Shown piece after piece: positions 1 to 7,598 of a DNA stretch of 64,000 nt. This DNA comes from an uncultured Atopobiaceae bacterium. Its GTDB lineage: Bacteria; Actinomycetota; Coriobacteriia; Coriobacteriales; Atopobiaceae. A model generated the notes under the pieces. That model did not search any database, was not told the origin of the DNA, and saw only the letters and a program-made list of their open reading frames with translations. The translations under genes were made by a program, and so were the position numbers. Positions within the stretch are counted from its first letter, which is position 1. Every line of letters begins with the position of its first letter. Where the stretch lies: positions 234,921 through 298,920 of the forward strand of contig CALUNW010000002.1 in assembly GCA_944322145.1 (NCBI GenBank), given 5' to 3'.

Positions 1-446
1 CGACGGTAGGAGTCGTAGGCGAAGCGCGGATTCTCGGTCTGCTTGATGAGGCCCTGGACGGAGTCGTCGTTGAGGCCGAGGTTGAGGACGGTGTCCATCA
101 TGCCGGGCATGGAGAACGGCGCGCCGGAGCGGACGGAGACGAGCAGCGGGTCCTCGGAGTCGCCGAGCTTCTTGCCCATGCGCTCCTCGAGGTCCTTGCG
201 GTACTCGTCGATCTCGTCGAGGACGCCCTCAGGCCACACGTTGCCCGCGCTGGAGTACGCGACGCAGGTCTGGCAGGTGATCGTGAATCCGGGAGGGACC
301 GGGAGGCCGATGTTGGCCATCTCGGCAAGGTTGGCGCCCTTGCCGCCCGTGATCCACTTGGCCTCGGCAACGGACTCGCCCGCGACCTCGGTCACGTTGT
401 TTCCGTTGGCGTCGAAGCCAAAGCGGTAGACGTGCTTTTCTGCCAT
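1..446 (-). CDS. ppdK: Pyruvate, phosphate dikinase (N-terminal part)
   Basis: Only the first ~148 codons lie in the window; the gene runs off the left edge. PPDK reversibly interconverts pyruvate + ATP + Pi and PEP + AMP + PPi in the cytoplasm. The visible part is the start of the ATP-grasp nucleotide-binding domain: GGKGANLAEM near residues 34-43, PVPPGFTIT near 49-57 and SVRSGAPFSMPGMMDTVLN near 104-122, all strongly conserved in the family. The ATG at 444-446 is preceded by a purine-rich stretch (AAGGGG) and gives the usual PPDK N-terminus. The upstream neighbour resembles a PPDK regulatory protein, which fits the known ppdK context, but a terminator separates the two. Confidence 0.95.
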   Translation of the reverse strand, partial: MAEKHVYRFGFDANGNNVTEVAGESVAEAKWITGGKGANLAEMANIGLPVPPGFTITCQTCVAYSSAGNVWPEGVLDEIDEYRKDLEERMGKKLGDSEDPLLVSVRSGAPFSMPGMMDTVLNLGLNDDSVQGLIKQTENPRFAYDSYR

Positions 447-530
447 GTTTACCCCTTGCTTTCCTTGGGTTCCAAACGCGCTGCCCGGCGGGCGGCGCGC
501 ACTGACTTGGTCGCGCACGGCACTCTCGCG

Positions 531-560
531 ACCATACGCAAGTTTAGCAACCCGGAGCAA
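531..560 (-). promoter_or_regulatory. Possible ppdK promoter
   Basis: On the minus strand a TTGCTC (555-560) and a TATGGT (531-536) are separated by 18 bases, about 85 bases before the ppdK start codon. They resemble sigma-70 -35/-10 elements. A separate promoter is expected here because a terminator lies just upstream. The match is imperfect. Confidence 0.35.
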
Positions 561-624
561 TGACGCAAAGGGCTTTCGACATTCGGTCAGCGTTGGTTGG
601 TAAGCGGTGAGCGGCAACAAAATA

Positions 625-652
625 TGGGGTCGTGCCGTCCGGCACGACCCCA
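625..652 (-). terminator. Rho-independent terminator of the PPDK-regulator-like gene
   Basis: A near-perfect GC-rich inverted repeat (arms 625-637 and 640-652) read on the minus strand is followed by a T-rich tail (ATATTTTGTT). It lies 50 bases after the stop codon of the upstream gene, so that gene ends cleanly here. Confidence 0.8.
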
Positions 653-701
653 AAGGTAGTAACATCAAACGCGAATTGGCCGATTTTCCGGCCGCACTCC
701 C

Positions 702-1085
702 CTACTTGTAGAGAGCGCCGATCTCGCGCGTGGGCTCCTCGCCGGTGAGCGTGGAGAGAACCGTCACGGCCGGGCCGAGAAGGTCGATCGACGGGATGCC
801 GCGGCGGTCGAGCTCGCGGCGGATCTCGCGGCGCAGGGTCCCGTTGGCGAAGGTGTGGAACACGGCGCAGGGGCGGGAGTCGTCGAAGTTCTCGTCGAGA
901 AACGCGCGCACGGCGTCGACGTCCTTGACGTTGGAAAGGCGCTCGATGTCGACCGAGCCCTCTCCGAACTGGGCGGCGGCGGCCATGACGACGGTGTTGG
1001 CGGTCTCGCCGCGGGCGTCGGACAGAACGAAGATGAGGGGGACGACCTGACCGAAGATGTCGTCATCCAGATCGAGCTTAGCCAT
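702..1085 (-). CDS. Short protein resembling the N-terminal half of PPDK regulatory protein (DUF299 family)
   Basis: 127 residues. The sequence matches the N-terminal domain of the PPDK/PEP-synthase kinase-phosphorylase family: VLSDARGETA near residues 20-29 (family: VSDSxGETA), a central alternating helix/strand segment, and IPSIDLLGPAVTVLSTLTG near 96-114 (family: DxLGPxxxxLSxxTG). Family members are usually ~270 residues and carry a C-terminal P-loop domain (GVSRTSKTP-like) that phosphorylates PPDK. That domain is absent; the protein stops ~13 residues after the shared region and a terminator follows. Without the P-loop it is unlikely to be a kinase by itself. Start: the ATG at 1083-1085 follows GGAGGT with a 6-base gap; an ATG 15 bases upstream has no good ribosome site. 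It may be a stand-alone regulatory domain or a relic. Confidence 0.7.
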   Translation of the reverse strand: MAKLDLDDDIFGQVVPLIFVLSDARGETANTVVMAAAAQFGEGSVDIERLSNVKDVDAVRAFLDENFDDSRPCAVFHTFANGTLRREIRRELDRRGIPSIDLLGPAVTVLSTLTGEEPTREIGALYK

Positions 1086-1140
1086 CTCGAGACCTCCCAT
1101 GCGGTAACGGTTTTAGAAGCGAGTGCGTTTAATCCTTATT

Positions 1141-3237
1141 CTACTTCTTCTTGGAGAGCGCGCCGATGTCGGCGACCCCAACGAACACCTCGACGAAGCG
1201 GTTGAGCAGACGAAGGCGGTTCTCCCTTACCGCAGTATCCTCGTCCATGACAAGTACGTCTTCGAAGAATCGGTCGATGGGCGCCTTGAGTTCGGCAAGG
1301 GCGGCCAGGGCGCCGGCGTAGTCGTCGCACGCGAGCGCCTCGCTGACGCGAACCGACCCCTGCTCGCAGGCGTCGTAGAGGCTCTGCTCGGCAGGGCCGA
1401 GAAGCGCGGGGTCGACCTCGGCGCCGAGTTTGGCGTCGCCCAGGTGAGCGGCGCGGGCGTAGGCGGTCGCGAGGTCGTCGAAGAGCTCCGGGCTCTGGGA
1501 GCGGGCGTCCTCGAGGGCGTGGGCGCGCGCCATGTACTCGATGGGGTCGACCACGCCGACGGCGGAGACGGCCTCGATCGTGTCGGGGCGGATGCCCTCC
1601 TCGCGCGCGATGGCGACGAGGCGCCCCTGGAAGAAGCGCACGACCGACGCGGCGACGGCCTCCATGTCGAAGTCGAGGCCCTGGGCGCGGTAGGCGCCGA
1701 GCGAAAGGCCGATCAGCTGGCGCAGGTCGCAGCCGGGCAGCGTGCGCAGCATGGCGATGATGCCGATGGCCGCGCGGCGCACGGCATAGGGGTCGGAGGA
1801 CCCGGTGGGCGGCTCGTCGATGGCGAAGATGCCGCAGACGGTGTCGAGCTTGTCGGCGATGGCCACGCAGCGCCCGCAGGCGCCCGAGGGGAGCTCGTCG
1901 CCGGCGAAGCGCGGGCGGTAGTGCTCGCGGATCGCGGCGCACACCTCCGGCGACTCCCCGGCGGCCGCGGCGTAGTAGCCGCCCATGACGCCCTGCTGGT
2001 TGGTGAACTCGACGACGGCCTGCGAGACGAGGTCGGCCTTCGCGAGGTGAGCGGCGCGCGAGGCGGCGGCGACGCCGGCCTCGTCCTGGCCGGACTGAGT
2101 TGCCACGGCGGCGGCCAGCCCCTCCATGCGCTCCACCTTCTGGAGCACCGTGCCCAGGCGCTCCTGGAAGGTCACCGAGCCGAGGCGCTCCACGAACTCC
2201 TCCATCGGGCGCTTGAGGTCCTCGTCGTAGAAGAACTTGGCGTCGTCGAGGCGCGCGCGGACCACGCGCTCGTTGCCGGAGACGACGGTCGCGGAGACGC
2301 GCGGGTCGGCGTTGGACACCACGACGAACTCGCGCGTGAGGTTGCCGCTCGCGTCGTACACGGGGAAGTAGCGCTGGTTGGAGAGCATGGACTCGCAGAT
2401 GATCTCGTGCGGGACCGAGAGGAACTCCTCGTCGAAGGTGCCCACGACGACCGTGGGCCACTCGCAGAGGTTCACGACCTCGTCGAAGATGCGCTTGGGC
2501 GTGTCGACGTGCGCGCCGCCGCGCTCGGCCTCGATCCGGGCGATGCCGGCGCGGATGGCCTCGGCGCGGCGCTCGGCGGAGAGGACGAAGGCGCGCTCGA
2601 GCGTGGCCTCGTAGTCGGCCGGCGAGGCGACGACGTGCTCGCCCGGGGCGAGGACGCGGTGGCCGCGCGTGGTGTTGGAGGAGGTGACGTCGGCGTAGGT
2701 CACGGGCACGACGTCAGTGCCGAGTAGCGCGCAGATCCAGCGGATCGGGCGCACGAAGGTGGCGTGCTCGGAGCCCCAGCGCTGGCTGCGGTAGTTGGGC
2801 CACTGCAGGCCTCCGATGACGTCGGCGGAGAGCGTCGAGAGGAGCGGCGCCGCGGGCCTCGAGGGGACGCTGCGCTCGGCGAAGACGTACTCGGAGCCGT
2901 CCGCGTCGACGCGGCGCACGAGGTCGGCGGCGTCGGCGCCGCACTTGCGCGCGAACCCGAGGGCGGCCTTGGTGGGCGCGCCGGACTCGTCGAACGCGAT
3001 CGCGGCCTTGGGGCCGCGCTTGACCTCGTGGATCTCGTCGGTGGCGACGGCGACGTCGGCGACGAGCGCGGCGAGGCGGCGGGGCGTGGAGATCACGCGG
3101 ACCTCGCCGTGGGAGAGCCCGGCGGCGTCGAGGCCCTTGGCGATGAGCCCGCCGAGCTGCTGGGCGGCGTTCATGAGCGGCGCGGAGGGCATCTCCTCGC
3201 AGCCGATCTCGAGCAGGAAGTCACGGGTCTCGGCCAT
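1141..3237 (-). CDS. glyS: Glycine--tRNA ligase beta subunit
   Basis: 698 residues, normal for the beta subunit of the bacterial alpha2beta2 glycyl-tRNA synthetase, which charges tRNA-Gly with glycine in the cytoplasm. The N-terminus DFLLEIGCEEMPS (residues 6-18) is the family signature (LLEIGxEExP), and the C-terminal region has the anticodon-binding-like fold region ending in VFVGVADIGALSKKK. The beta subunit is needed for tRNA recognition; the alpha subunit is encoded immediately upstream, whose stop codon directly precedes this ATG. It is the last gene but one of a long minus-strand run that starts at rpsP. Confidence 0.97.
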   Translation of the reverse strand: MAETRDFLLEIGCEEMPSAPLMNAAQQLGGLIAKGLDAAGLSHGEVRVISTPRRLAALVADVAVATDEIHEVKRGPKAAIAFDESGAPTKAALGFARKCGADAADLVRRVDADGSEYVFAERSVPSRPAAPLLSTLSADVIGGLQWPNYRSQRWGSEHATFVRPIRWICALLGTDVVPVTYADVTSSNTTRGHRVLAPGEHVVASPADYEATLERAFVLSAERRAEAIRAGIARIEAERGGAHVDTPKRIFDEVVNLCEWPTVVVGTFDEEFLSVPHEIICESMLSNQRYFPVYDASGNLTREFVVVSNADPRVSATVVSGNERVVRARLDDAKFFYDEDLKRPMEEFVERLGSVTFQERLGTVLQKVERMEGLAAAVATQSGQDEAGVAAASRAAHLAKADLVSQAVVEFTNQQGVMGGYYAAAAGESPEVCAAIREHYRPRFAGDELPSGACGRCVAIADKLDTVCGIFAIDEPPTGSSDPYAVRRAAIGIIAMLRTLPGCDLRQLIGLSLGAYRAQGLDFDMEAVAASVVRFFQGRLVAIAREEGIRPDTIEAVSAVGVVDPIEYMARAHALEDARSQSPELFDDLATAYARAAHLGDAKLGAEVDPALLGPAEQSLYDACEQGSVRVSEALACDDYAGALAALAELKAPIDRFFEDVLVMDEDTAVRENRLRLLNRFVEVFVGVADIGALSKKK

Positions 3238-4149
3238 CTAGGCCACCTCCCCCTTCTTGGCGTCGTCCTTCTCGCCCCCGGCCACCTCGGCGAGATAGCT
3301 CTCGCAGCAGAGCTTGGCGATGGTGCGGACGCGCAGGATGTAGTTGGCACGCTCGGTCGCGGAGATGGCCCCGCGGGCGTCGAGCAGGTTGAACGCGTGG
3401 CTGCACTTCATGACGCAGTCATAGGCGGGCAGCGGGAGCCTGCGGTCGAGGCAGGAGTGGCACTCGCGCTCGTAGTCGTCGAACTTCTGGCGCATCATCT
3501 CGACGTTTGCGACCTCGAAGTTGTAGGTCGAGAACTCGCGCTCGTTCTCCTGGAACACGTCGCCGTAGGTCATGGGCGTGCCGTCGGGCAGGTAGGACCA
3601 GATGACGTCATAGACCGAGTCGACGCCCTGGGCGTACATGGCGATGCGCTCGAGGCCGTAGGTGATCTCGACGGGGACCGGGTCGACCTCGATGCCGCCG
3701 ACCTGCTGGAAGTAGGTGTACTGGGTGACCTCCATGCCGTCCATCCAGACCTCCCAGCCCAGTCCCCAGGCGCCGAGCGTGGGGCTCTCCCAGTCGTCCT
3801 CGACGAAGCGGACGTCGTGCTCCGCGGGGTCGAGTCCGATGGCGGCGAGCGAGCCCAGGTAGAGCTCCTGGGAGTCCGCCGGGCACGGCTTGAGGATCAC
3901 CTGGAACTGGTAGTAGTGCTGCATGCGGTTGGGGTTCTCGCCGTAGCGGCCGTCCGCGGGGCGGCGGCAGGGCTGCGGGTAGCAGGTGCGCCAGGGCTTG
4001 GGGCCGAGCGAGCGCAGCGTCGTCGCGGTGTGGAACGTGCCGGCGCCGACCTCGGAGTCATAGGGCTGCATGACCGTGCAGCCCTGCGACGCCCAGTAGC
4101 GCTCGAGCGCGAGGATCATGTCCTGGAACGTAAGCGCGTTTTCCCTCAT
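3238..4149 (-). CDS. glyQ: Glycine--tRNA ligase alpha subunit
   Basis: 303 residues, the usual size for the catalytic alpha subunit of tetrameric glycyl-tRNA synthetase. The N-terminal [19 protein letters not shown] (residues 6-24) and the AGTFHPATxLR-type motif (here [15 protein letters not shown], residues 38-52) are diagnostic of Gly[21 protein letters not shown] near residue 70-90 is the class II core. It forms glycyl-adenylate and acts with GlyS, encoded next with no gap between the reading frames. Confidence 0.98.
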   Translation of the reverse strand: MRENALTFQDMILALERYWASQGCTVMQPYDSEVGAGTFHTATTLRSLGPKPWRTCYPQPCRRPADGRYGENPNRMQHYYQFQVILKPCPADSQELYLGSLAAIGLDPAEHDVRFVEDDWESPTLGAWGLGWEVWMDGMEVTQYTYFQQVGGIEVDPVPVEITYGLERIAMYAQGVDSVYDVIWSYLPDGTPMTYGDVFQENEREFSTYNFEVANVEMMRQKFDDYERECHSCLDRRLPLPAYDCVMKCSHAFNLLDARGAISATERANYILRVRTIAKLCCESYLAEVAGGEKDDAKKGEVA

Positions 4150-4182
4150 GTCCGTACTTCTCCTTCGTATGCCGGAAGGGGC

Positions 4183-4752
4183 CTAGAGCGCCCCGATGTG
4201 ATCGAGGGGCCAGTAGATGAACAGCGCCCTCGATGTTACGTCATCCACGCCCACCGCGCCAAAGTAGCGGGAGTCCTTGGAGTCGGTCCTGTTGTCCCCC
4301 ATCACCCACACGCAGCCCTCGGGCACCTCGTAGGGGTACTCGATGCCCGCTGAGCCGGGCAGGTCGGAGAGCGAGTAGGAGGGCTTGCCCTCCGTATAGG
4401 GCTCGTCGAGCCTCTCGCCGTCCACATAGACGGAGCCGTCGACGAGGTCGACCGTCTGACCGCCCACGGCTATGACGCGCTTGATGAGCGTCTCGCCGTC
4501 GAGCGGGCTGTCAAAGGTCACGATGTCGCCCGCCTCGGGGTCGCCGAAGTAGAGCGAGACCCTCTCGCCGAGCAGCGTGTCCCCCTCGACGATGGTGTCG
4601 CGCATCGAGCCGGTGGGGACCACGTAGGGCGTAGCGACGAACGTCTTGACGAGAAGGCCCACGGCGACCGCGATGGCAAGCCAGGCAAAGAACCAGCCCC
4701 AGCCGGAGCCGCGGCCGCGCTCCCCCTCGGGCTCATGAAGATGCTCGGCCAT
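4183..4752 (-). CDS. lepB: Signal peptidase I
   Basis: 189 residues, type I signal peptidase of the S26 family. It cleaves signal peptides from exported preproteins at the outer face of the cytoplasmic membrane. One membrane segment lies near residues 18-38 (GWGWFFAWLAIAVAVGLLV). The catalytic serine is Ser49 in PTGSM and the general base is Lys91 in LIKRVIA. MGDNRTDSKDSR near residues 151-162 is conserved box E. The start overlaps the end of trmD by 20 bases, so translation is probably coupled. The link with rpsP-rimM-trmD is common in Gram-positive genomes. Confidence 0.96.
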   Translation of the reverse strand: MAEHLHEPEGERGRGSGWGWFFAWLAIAVAVGLLVKTFVATPYVVPTGSMRDTIVEGDTLLGERVSLYFGDPEAGDIVTFDSPLDGETLIKRVIAVGGQTVDLVDGSVYVDGERLDEPYTEGKPSYSLSDLPGSAGIEYPYEVPEGCVWVMGDNRTDSKDSRYFGAVGVDDVTSRALFIYWPLDHIGAL

Positions 4753-5503
4753 CGCCGCGCTCCTCTCCCGTCACGGCGCGTCGGGCGATCTCGCGCGCCC
4801 GCTCGCGCTCATCGTCGGTCAGGTCGGCGCCCTCGAGGAGGTCGGGGCGCCACAGGGCGGTGCGCTCGATCGCGCTCTGGCGCCTCCAGGCGGCAACGCG
4901 GGCGTGGTCCCCCGAGAGCAGCACCTCGGGCACGTCCATGCCCCGGAAGCTCGCGGGCCTCGTGTACTGCGCGTACTCGAGCAGGCCAGCGGGCGAGAAG
5001 GACTCGTCCACGGCGCTCATCTCGTCGCCGAGCGCCCCGGGCAGAAGGCGGCAGACGGCGTCGATGACGACGAGCGCGGCGAGCTCGCCTCCGGTGAGGA
5101 CGTAGTCGCCGAGCGAGAGGACCTCGTCGGCGAGGGCGTATGCCCTCTCGTCCATCCCCTCGTAGCGCCCGCAGACCAGAAGCAGGCGCTCCTCGCCCGC
5201 GAGCCGCTCGGCCACGCGCTGGTCGAAGCGCCTTCCGCAGGGCGAGAAGAACACGACGTGGGGACGCGGACCGTGCGAGGCGAGGTCGTCGAGCGCCTCG
5301 TAGAGGGGCTCAGGCTTCATGAGCATGCCCTGGCCGCCGCCGAAGGGCGCGTCGTCGACGGTGCGGTGGCGGTCGTGGGTCCAGTCGCGCAGGTCGTGGG
5401 CGGCAAACTCATAGACGCCGGCGCGCCGCGCGCGCCCGAGGATGGACACGCCGAGGTAGGGCTCGAATACCTCCGGGAAGACGGAGAGCGTCTCGAAGAT
5501 CAT
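4733..5503 (-). CDS. trmD: tRNA (guanine-N1-)-methyltransferase
   Basis: 256 residues, full length for TrmD, the SPOUT-class enzyme that makes m1G37 in tRNAs reading CNN codons and prevents +1 frameshifting. The SAM-binding trefoil-knot signature LSLGDYVLTGGELA is present in the middle of the protein and the N-terminal FPEVFEPYLGVSILGRA segment is typical. The start codon overlaps the rimM stop by 4 bases (ATGA). It belongs to the ribosome/tRNA maturation operon that starts at rpsP. Confidence 0.97.
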   Translation of the reverse strand: MIFETLSVFPEVFEPYLGVSILGRARRAGVYEFAAHDLRDWTHDRHRTVDDAPFGGGQGMLMKPEPLYEALDDLASHGPRPHVVFFSPCGRRFDQRVAERLAGEERLLLVCGRYEGMDERAYALADEVLSLGDYVLTGGELAALVVIDAVCRLLPGALGDEMSAVDESFSPAGLLEYAQYTRPASFRGMDVPEVLLSGDHARVAAWRRQSAIERTALWRPDLLEGADLTDDERERAREIARRAVTGEERGDGRASS

Positions 5504-6030
5504 CTGTCCCCTCCCCCGCTCGGCTCGAGCCCCGCGGGGACGCGCACCGGGATGGGGCCCTCGTCGGGCGGCATGCCCACGACGGCGTCCACGACGGGGA
5601 GAAGCGTCTCGCCGAGCTCCCCGCGCACCACCCAGACGTCGTTGGCGGGCCCCCGCATGACCTCGTCGATGGTCCCGAGCGCGCCGAGGCGCCCGTCGAC
5701 GACCTCGCGGCCGAGAAGGGCGCGGGGATCGTGGAGGTCGAGGTCGTCCGGGAGGTCGGAGCGGCGGGCCAGCAGGTACTTGCCGACGAGCCCCTCGGCG
5801 GAGGCGATGTCGCCCACGCCCGAGAGGCCGACGAGCTGGCCCCCGCGGTCGTCGGACCCGCAGGACGTGACCATGCGCCAGCGCGGGCCGAGAAGCTCGG
5901 GCGGCAGCACGGCCACCTCGAGCCCCTCGCGCACAAGTGAGGGAAGGTCGTGCACGGAAACCGTCACGACCTCCCCTCTTCTCCCGTGGGCCTTGACCAC
6001 ACGGGCTATGGTTCTGTAGCGCTCTCGCAT
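5500..6030 (-). CDS. rimM: 16S rRNA processing protein RimM
   Basis: 176 residues. RimM assists 30S subunit assembly by binding ribosomal protein S19 near the 30S head. The N-terminal segment VVKAHGRRGEVVTV (residues 11-24) is the family signature (IxxxHGxxGEV), and the C-terminal PRC-barrel half contains REVVDGRLGALGTIDEVMRGPANDVWVV. It lies between khpA (5-base gap) and trmD (ATGA overlap), the order seen in many bacteria. Confidence 0.95.
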   Translation of the reverse strand: MRERYRTIARVVKAHGRRGEVVTVSVHDLPSLVREGLEVAVLPPELLGPRWRMVTSCGSDDRGGQLVGLSGVGDIASAEGLVGKYLLARRSDLPDDLDLHDPRALLGREVVDGRLGALGTIDEVMRGPANDVWVVRGELGETLLPVVDAVVGMPPDEGPIPVRVPAGLEPSGGGDR

Positions 6031-6035
6031 CTGCC

Positions 6036-6326
6036 TTAGCCTACGACCTCGACCTCGACCGTCGTTCCGACGCGCTGCCCGAGGGCGCGGGCGAGCGTGC
6101 GGATCGCCTTGATCGTGCGGCCCTTGCGGCCGATGACCCTGCCGGCGTCCTCCTCGGAGCAGCTGACCTCGATCAGCGAGGAGCCCTCGCTGTCGGTCAC
6201 GTCCAGGGAGACGGCGTCCTCGTCGTCAACGAGGCCACACACGATGTACTCGACAAGGTCCGCGACGCGGTCCGAGGGGAGCTCGGTCTCCTCGGATGCG
6301 AGGAGCGTGGCCTCCGCGGCGTCCAT
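6036..6326 (-). CDS. khpA: KH-domain RNA-binding protein KhpA
   Basis: 96 residues; slightly longer than the usual ~75-80 because of an acidic N-terminal extension (MDAAEATLLASEETEL). The rest is one KH domain with the GxxG loop in VIGRKGRTIKAIRTLA. In Gram-positives KhpA partners KhpB/Jag and binds small RNAs and mRNAs, affecting cell elongation and division. Its place directly after rpsP (5-base gap) is the standard context. Confidence 0.93.
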   Translation of the reverse strand: MDAAEATLLASEETELPSDRVADLVEYIVCGLVDDEDAVSLDVTDSEGSSLIEVSCSEEDAGRVIGRKGRTIKAIRTLARALGQRVGTTVEVEVVG

Positions 6327-6331
6327 GACGC

Positions 6332-6670
6332 CTACTCGGCGTCGGCCTCAGCCTCGGCCTCGGCGGCCTCGGCAGCGGCTTTGGCAGCGGCCTTCTTCGA
6401 GATCTTGACCTTCTTCTCGACGACGGGCTGGCCGTTGCGGGCAACGTCGATGAGGTGGGCGACGGCGTTGGTGGGCTGGGCGCCCTTGGAGATCCACTCG
6501 TCGACCTTCTCGAGGTTGATGTCGATGGTCTTGGGGTTGGTCAGGGGGTTGTAGCGACCAACGAGCTCGATGTAGCGGCCGTCGCGGGGCATGCGGCCGT
6601 CGGCGACGACGACGCGGTAGTACGGACGCTTCTTGGCACCGTGACGGGCCAGGCGAATCTTAACTGCCAA
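6332..6670 (-). CDS. rpsP: 30S ribosomal protein S16
   Basis: 112 residues with a TTG start at 6668-6670 ([10 protein letters not shown] follows), preceded by GGAG seven bases upstream; starting at the first in-frame ATG would add 21 residues unlike any S16. The core [20 protein letters not shown] is diagnostic. The C-terminus carries a ~25-residue Ala/Glu/Lys tail beyond the usual ~80-90 residues, seen also in other Actinobacteria. It is the first gene of the rpsP-khpA-rimM-trmD-lepB-glyQ-glyS run; no ffh precedes it here. Confidence 0.97.
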   Translation of the reverse strand: MAVKIRLARHGAKKRPYYRVVVADGRMPRDGRYIELVGRYNPLTNPKTIDINLEKVDEWISKGAQPTNAVAHLIDVARNGQPVVEKKVKISKKAAAKAAAEAAEAEAEADAE

Positions 6671-6744
6671 TGAAAACTCCTTCGTTCGTGCGGTGCGCGG
6701 GGTTGATGGGCTGGCCGCACCGCAGGGCCACAAACCGACTTATC

Positions 6745-6772
6745 ATCATACGACTCTTGCCTGTGGTCGCAA
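6745..6772 (-). promoter_or_regulatory. rpsP: Promoter of the rpsP operon
   Basis: On the minus strand TTGCGA (767-772 of this kilobase) and TATGAT (6745-6750) are spaced 16 bases apart, a good sigma-70-type pair, 75 bases before the rpsP TTG start. Confidence 0.65.
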
Positions 6773-6821
6773 GGTGCAGTTTTTGTGAAAGCGCCCTGTC
6801 AGTTTGCTGAGAGTGCCCGCG

Positions 6822-6853
6822 TTCAGGAGAAATTCAGGGTGCGTGGGTAGGAT
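6822..6853 (+). promoter_or_regulatory. Response-regulator promoter with an 11-bp-spaced direct repeat
   Basis: TTCAGG occurs at 6822-6827 and again at 6833-6838, exactly 11 bases start to start. A TAGGAT -10-like hexamer follows at 6848-6853, with no good -35. OmpR/PhoB-family regulators bind direct half-sites spaced 11 bp in the -35 position, so this could be an autoregulatory box for the gene at 6912. The inference rests on spacing only. Confidence 0.4.
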
Positions 6854-6911
6854 AGCAGCGAACAAGCGGCGCCCCTCGGCGCCGGCAGAAGCCACACAAG
6901 GGGGTCCACCC

Positions 6912-7586
6912 ATGAACATTCTTGTCGTCGAGGACGAGCGCAACCTCGCTGATGCCATCGTGCACATCCTCGAGGGCGCTTCCTATCATGCCGAGGCCTG
7001 CTATGACGGCCGCGCCGGGCTGCGCGCCGCCCTGGCCGGCGGCTACGACGCCGTCGTGCTCGACATCATGCTGCCCGGCATGGACGGGCTCGAGGTCGTC
7101 CACGAGCTGCGCCGTCACGGCTCCTCGGTGCCCGTCCTTCTCCTCACCGCGCGCACCGCCACGCAGGACAAGGTCGAGGGCCTCGACTCCGGCGCGGACG
7201 ACTACATGACCAAGCCCTTCGAGGCACCAGAGCTGCTCGCGCGCCTGCGCGCCCTCACCCGTCGCAAGGGCGACGTCATGCTCGACGAGGTCTCCTTCGC
7301 CGACATCCGGCTTGACCTCGCGACCCACGACCTTTCGTGCGGGGACTCGTCGGTGCACCTCTCCGGCAAGGAGTTCGAGGTCATGAACATCCTCATGTCC
7401 TCGAGCGCGCGCGTGGTGTCCAAGCAGGACCTGCTCTCGCGCGTCTGGGGCGCCTCCGAGGCGTCGGAGAACTCCGTCGAGGCGTACGTCTCGTTCCTGC
7501 GCAAGAAGCTCGCGCACATCGGCTCCAAGGTGCAGATCACGACGCTCAGGATGCTCGGGTACCGCCTCGAGGTGTTCGCGGACTAG
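6912..7586 (+). CDS. OmpR/PhoB-family response regulator
   Basis: 224 residues. The receiver domain (residues 1-115) has the acidic pocket (VVEDE, residues 5-9), phospho-acceptor Asp51 in VVLDIMLPGMDG, the switch Thr in LLLTARTA and the conserved Lys in YMTKPFEAPELLARLRAL. Residues ~125-222 are a winged-helix DNA-binding domain (LSGKEFEVMNILM... LSRVWGA...VEAYVSFLRKKL). Start: the ATG at 6912 after AAGGGGGTCCACCC; an upstream in-frame ATG would add 36 residues of non-domain sequence. The kinase gene follows 12 bases after the stop, so this is a two-component pair. The stimulus cannot be read from the sequence. Confidence 0.95.
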   Translation: MNILVVEDERNLADAIVHILEGASYHAEACYDGRAGLRAALAGGYDAVVLDIMLPGMDGLEVVHELRRHGSSVPVLLLTARTATQDKVEGLDSGADDYMTKPFEAPELLARLRALTRRKGDVMLDEVSFADIRLDLATHDLSCGDSSVHLSGKEFEVMNILMSSSARVVSKQDLLSRVWGASEASENSVEAYVSFLRKKLAHIGSKVQITTLRMLGYRLEVFAD

Positions 7587-7598
7587 CGGGGCGACGTC

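Noticed and set aside
1123..2727. Long open frame (534 codons) on the plus strand opposite glyS
   Set aside because: Its protein is a low-complexity Ala/Gly/Val/Asp/Arg mixture with no family signature, as expected opposite a GC-rich gene; glyS on the minus strand is unmistakable. The many similar long frames opposite obgE, mre, acnA and ppk1 were rejected for the same reason.
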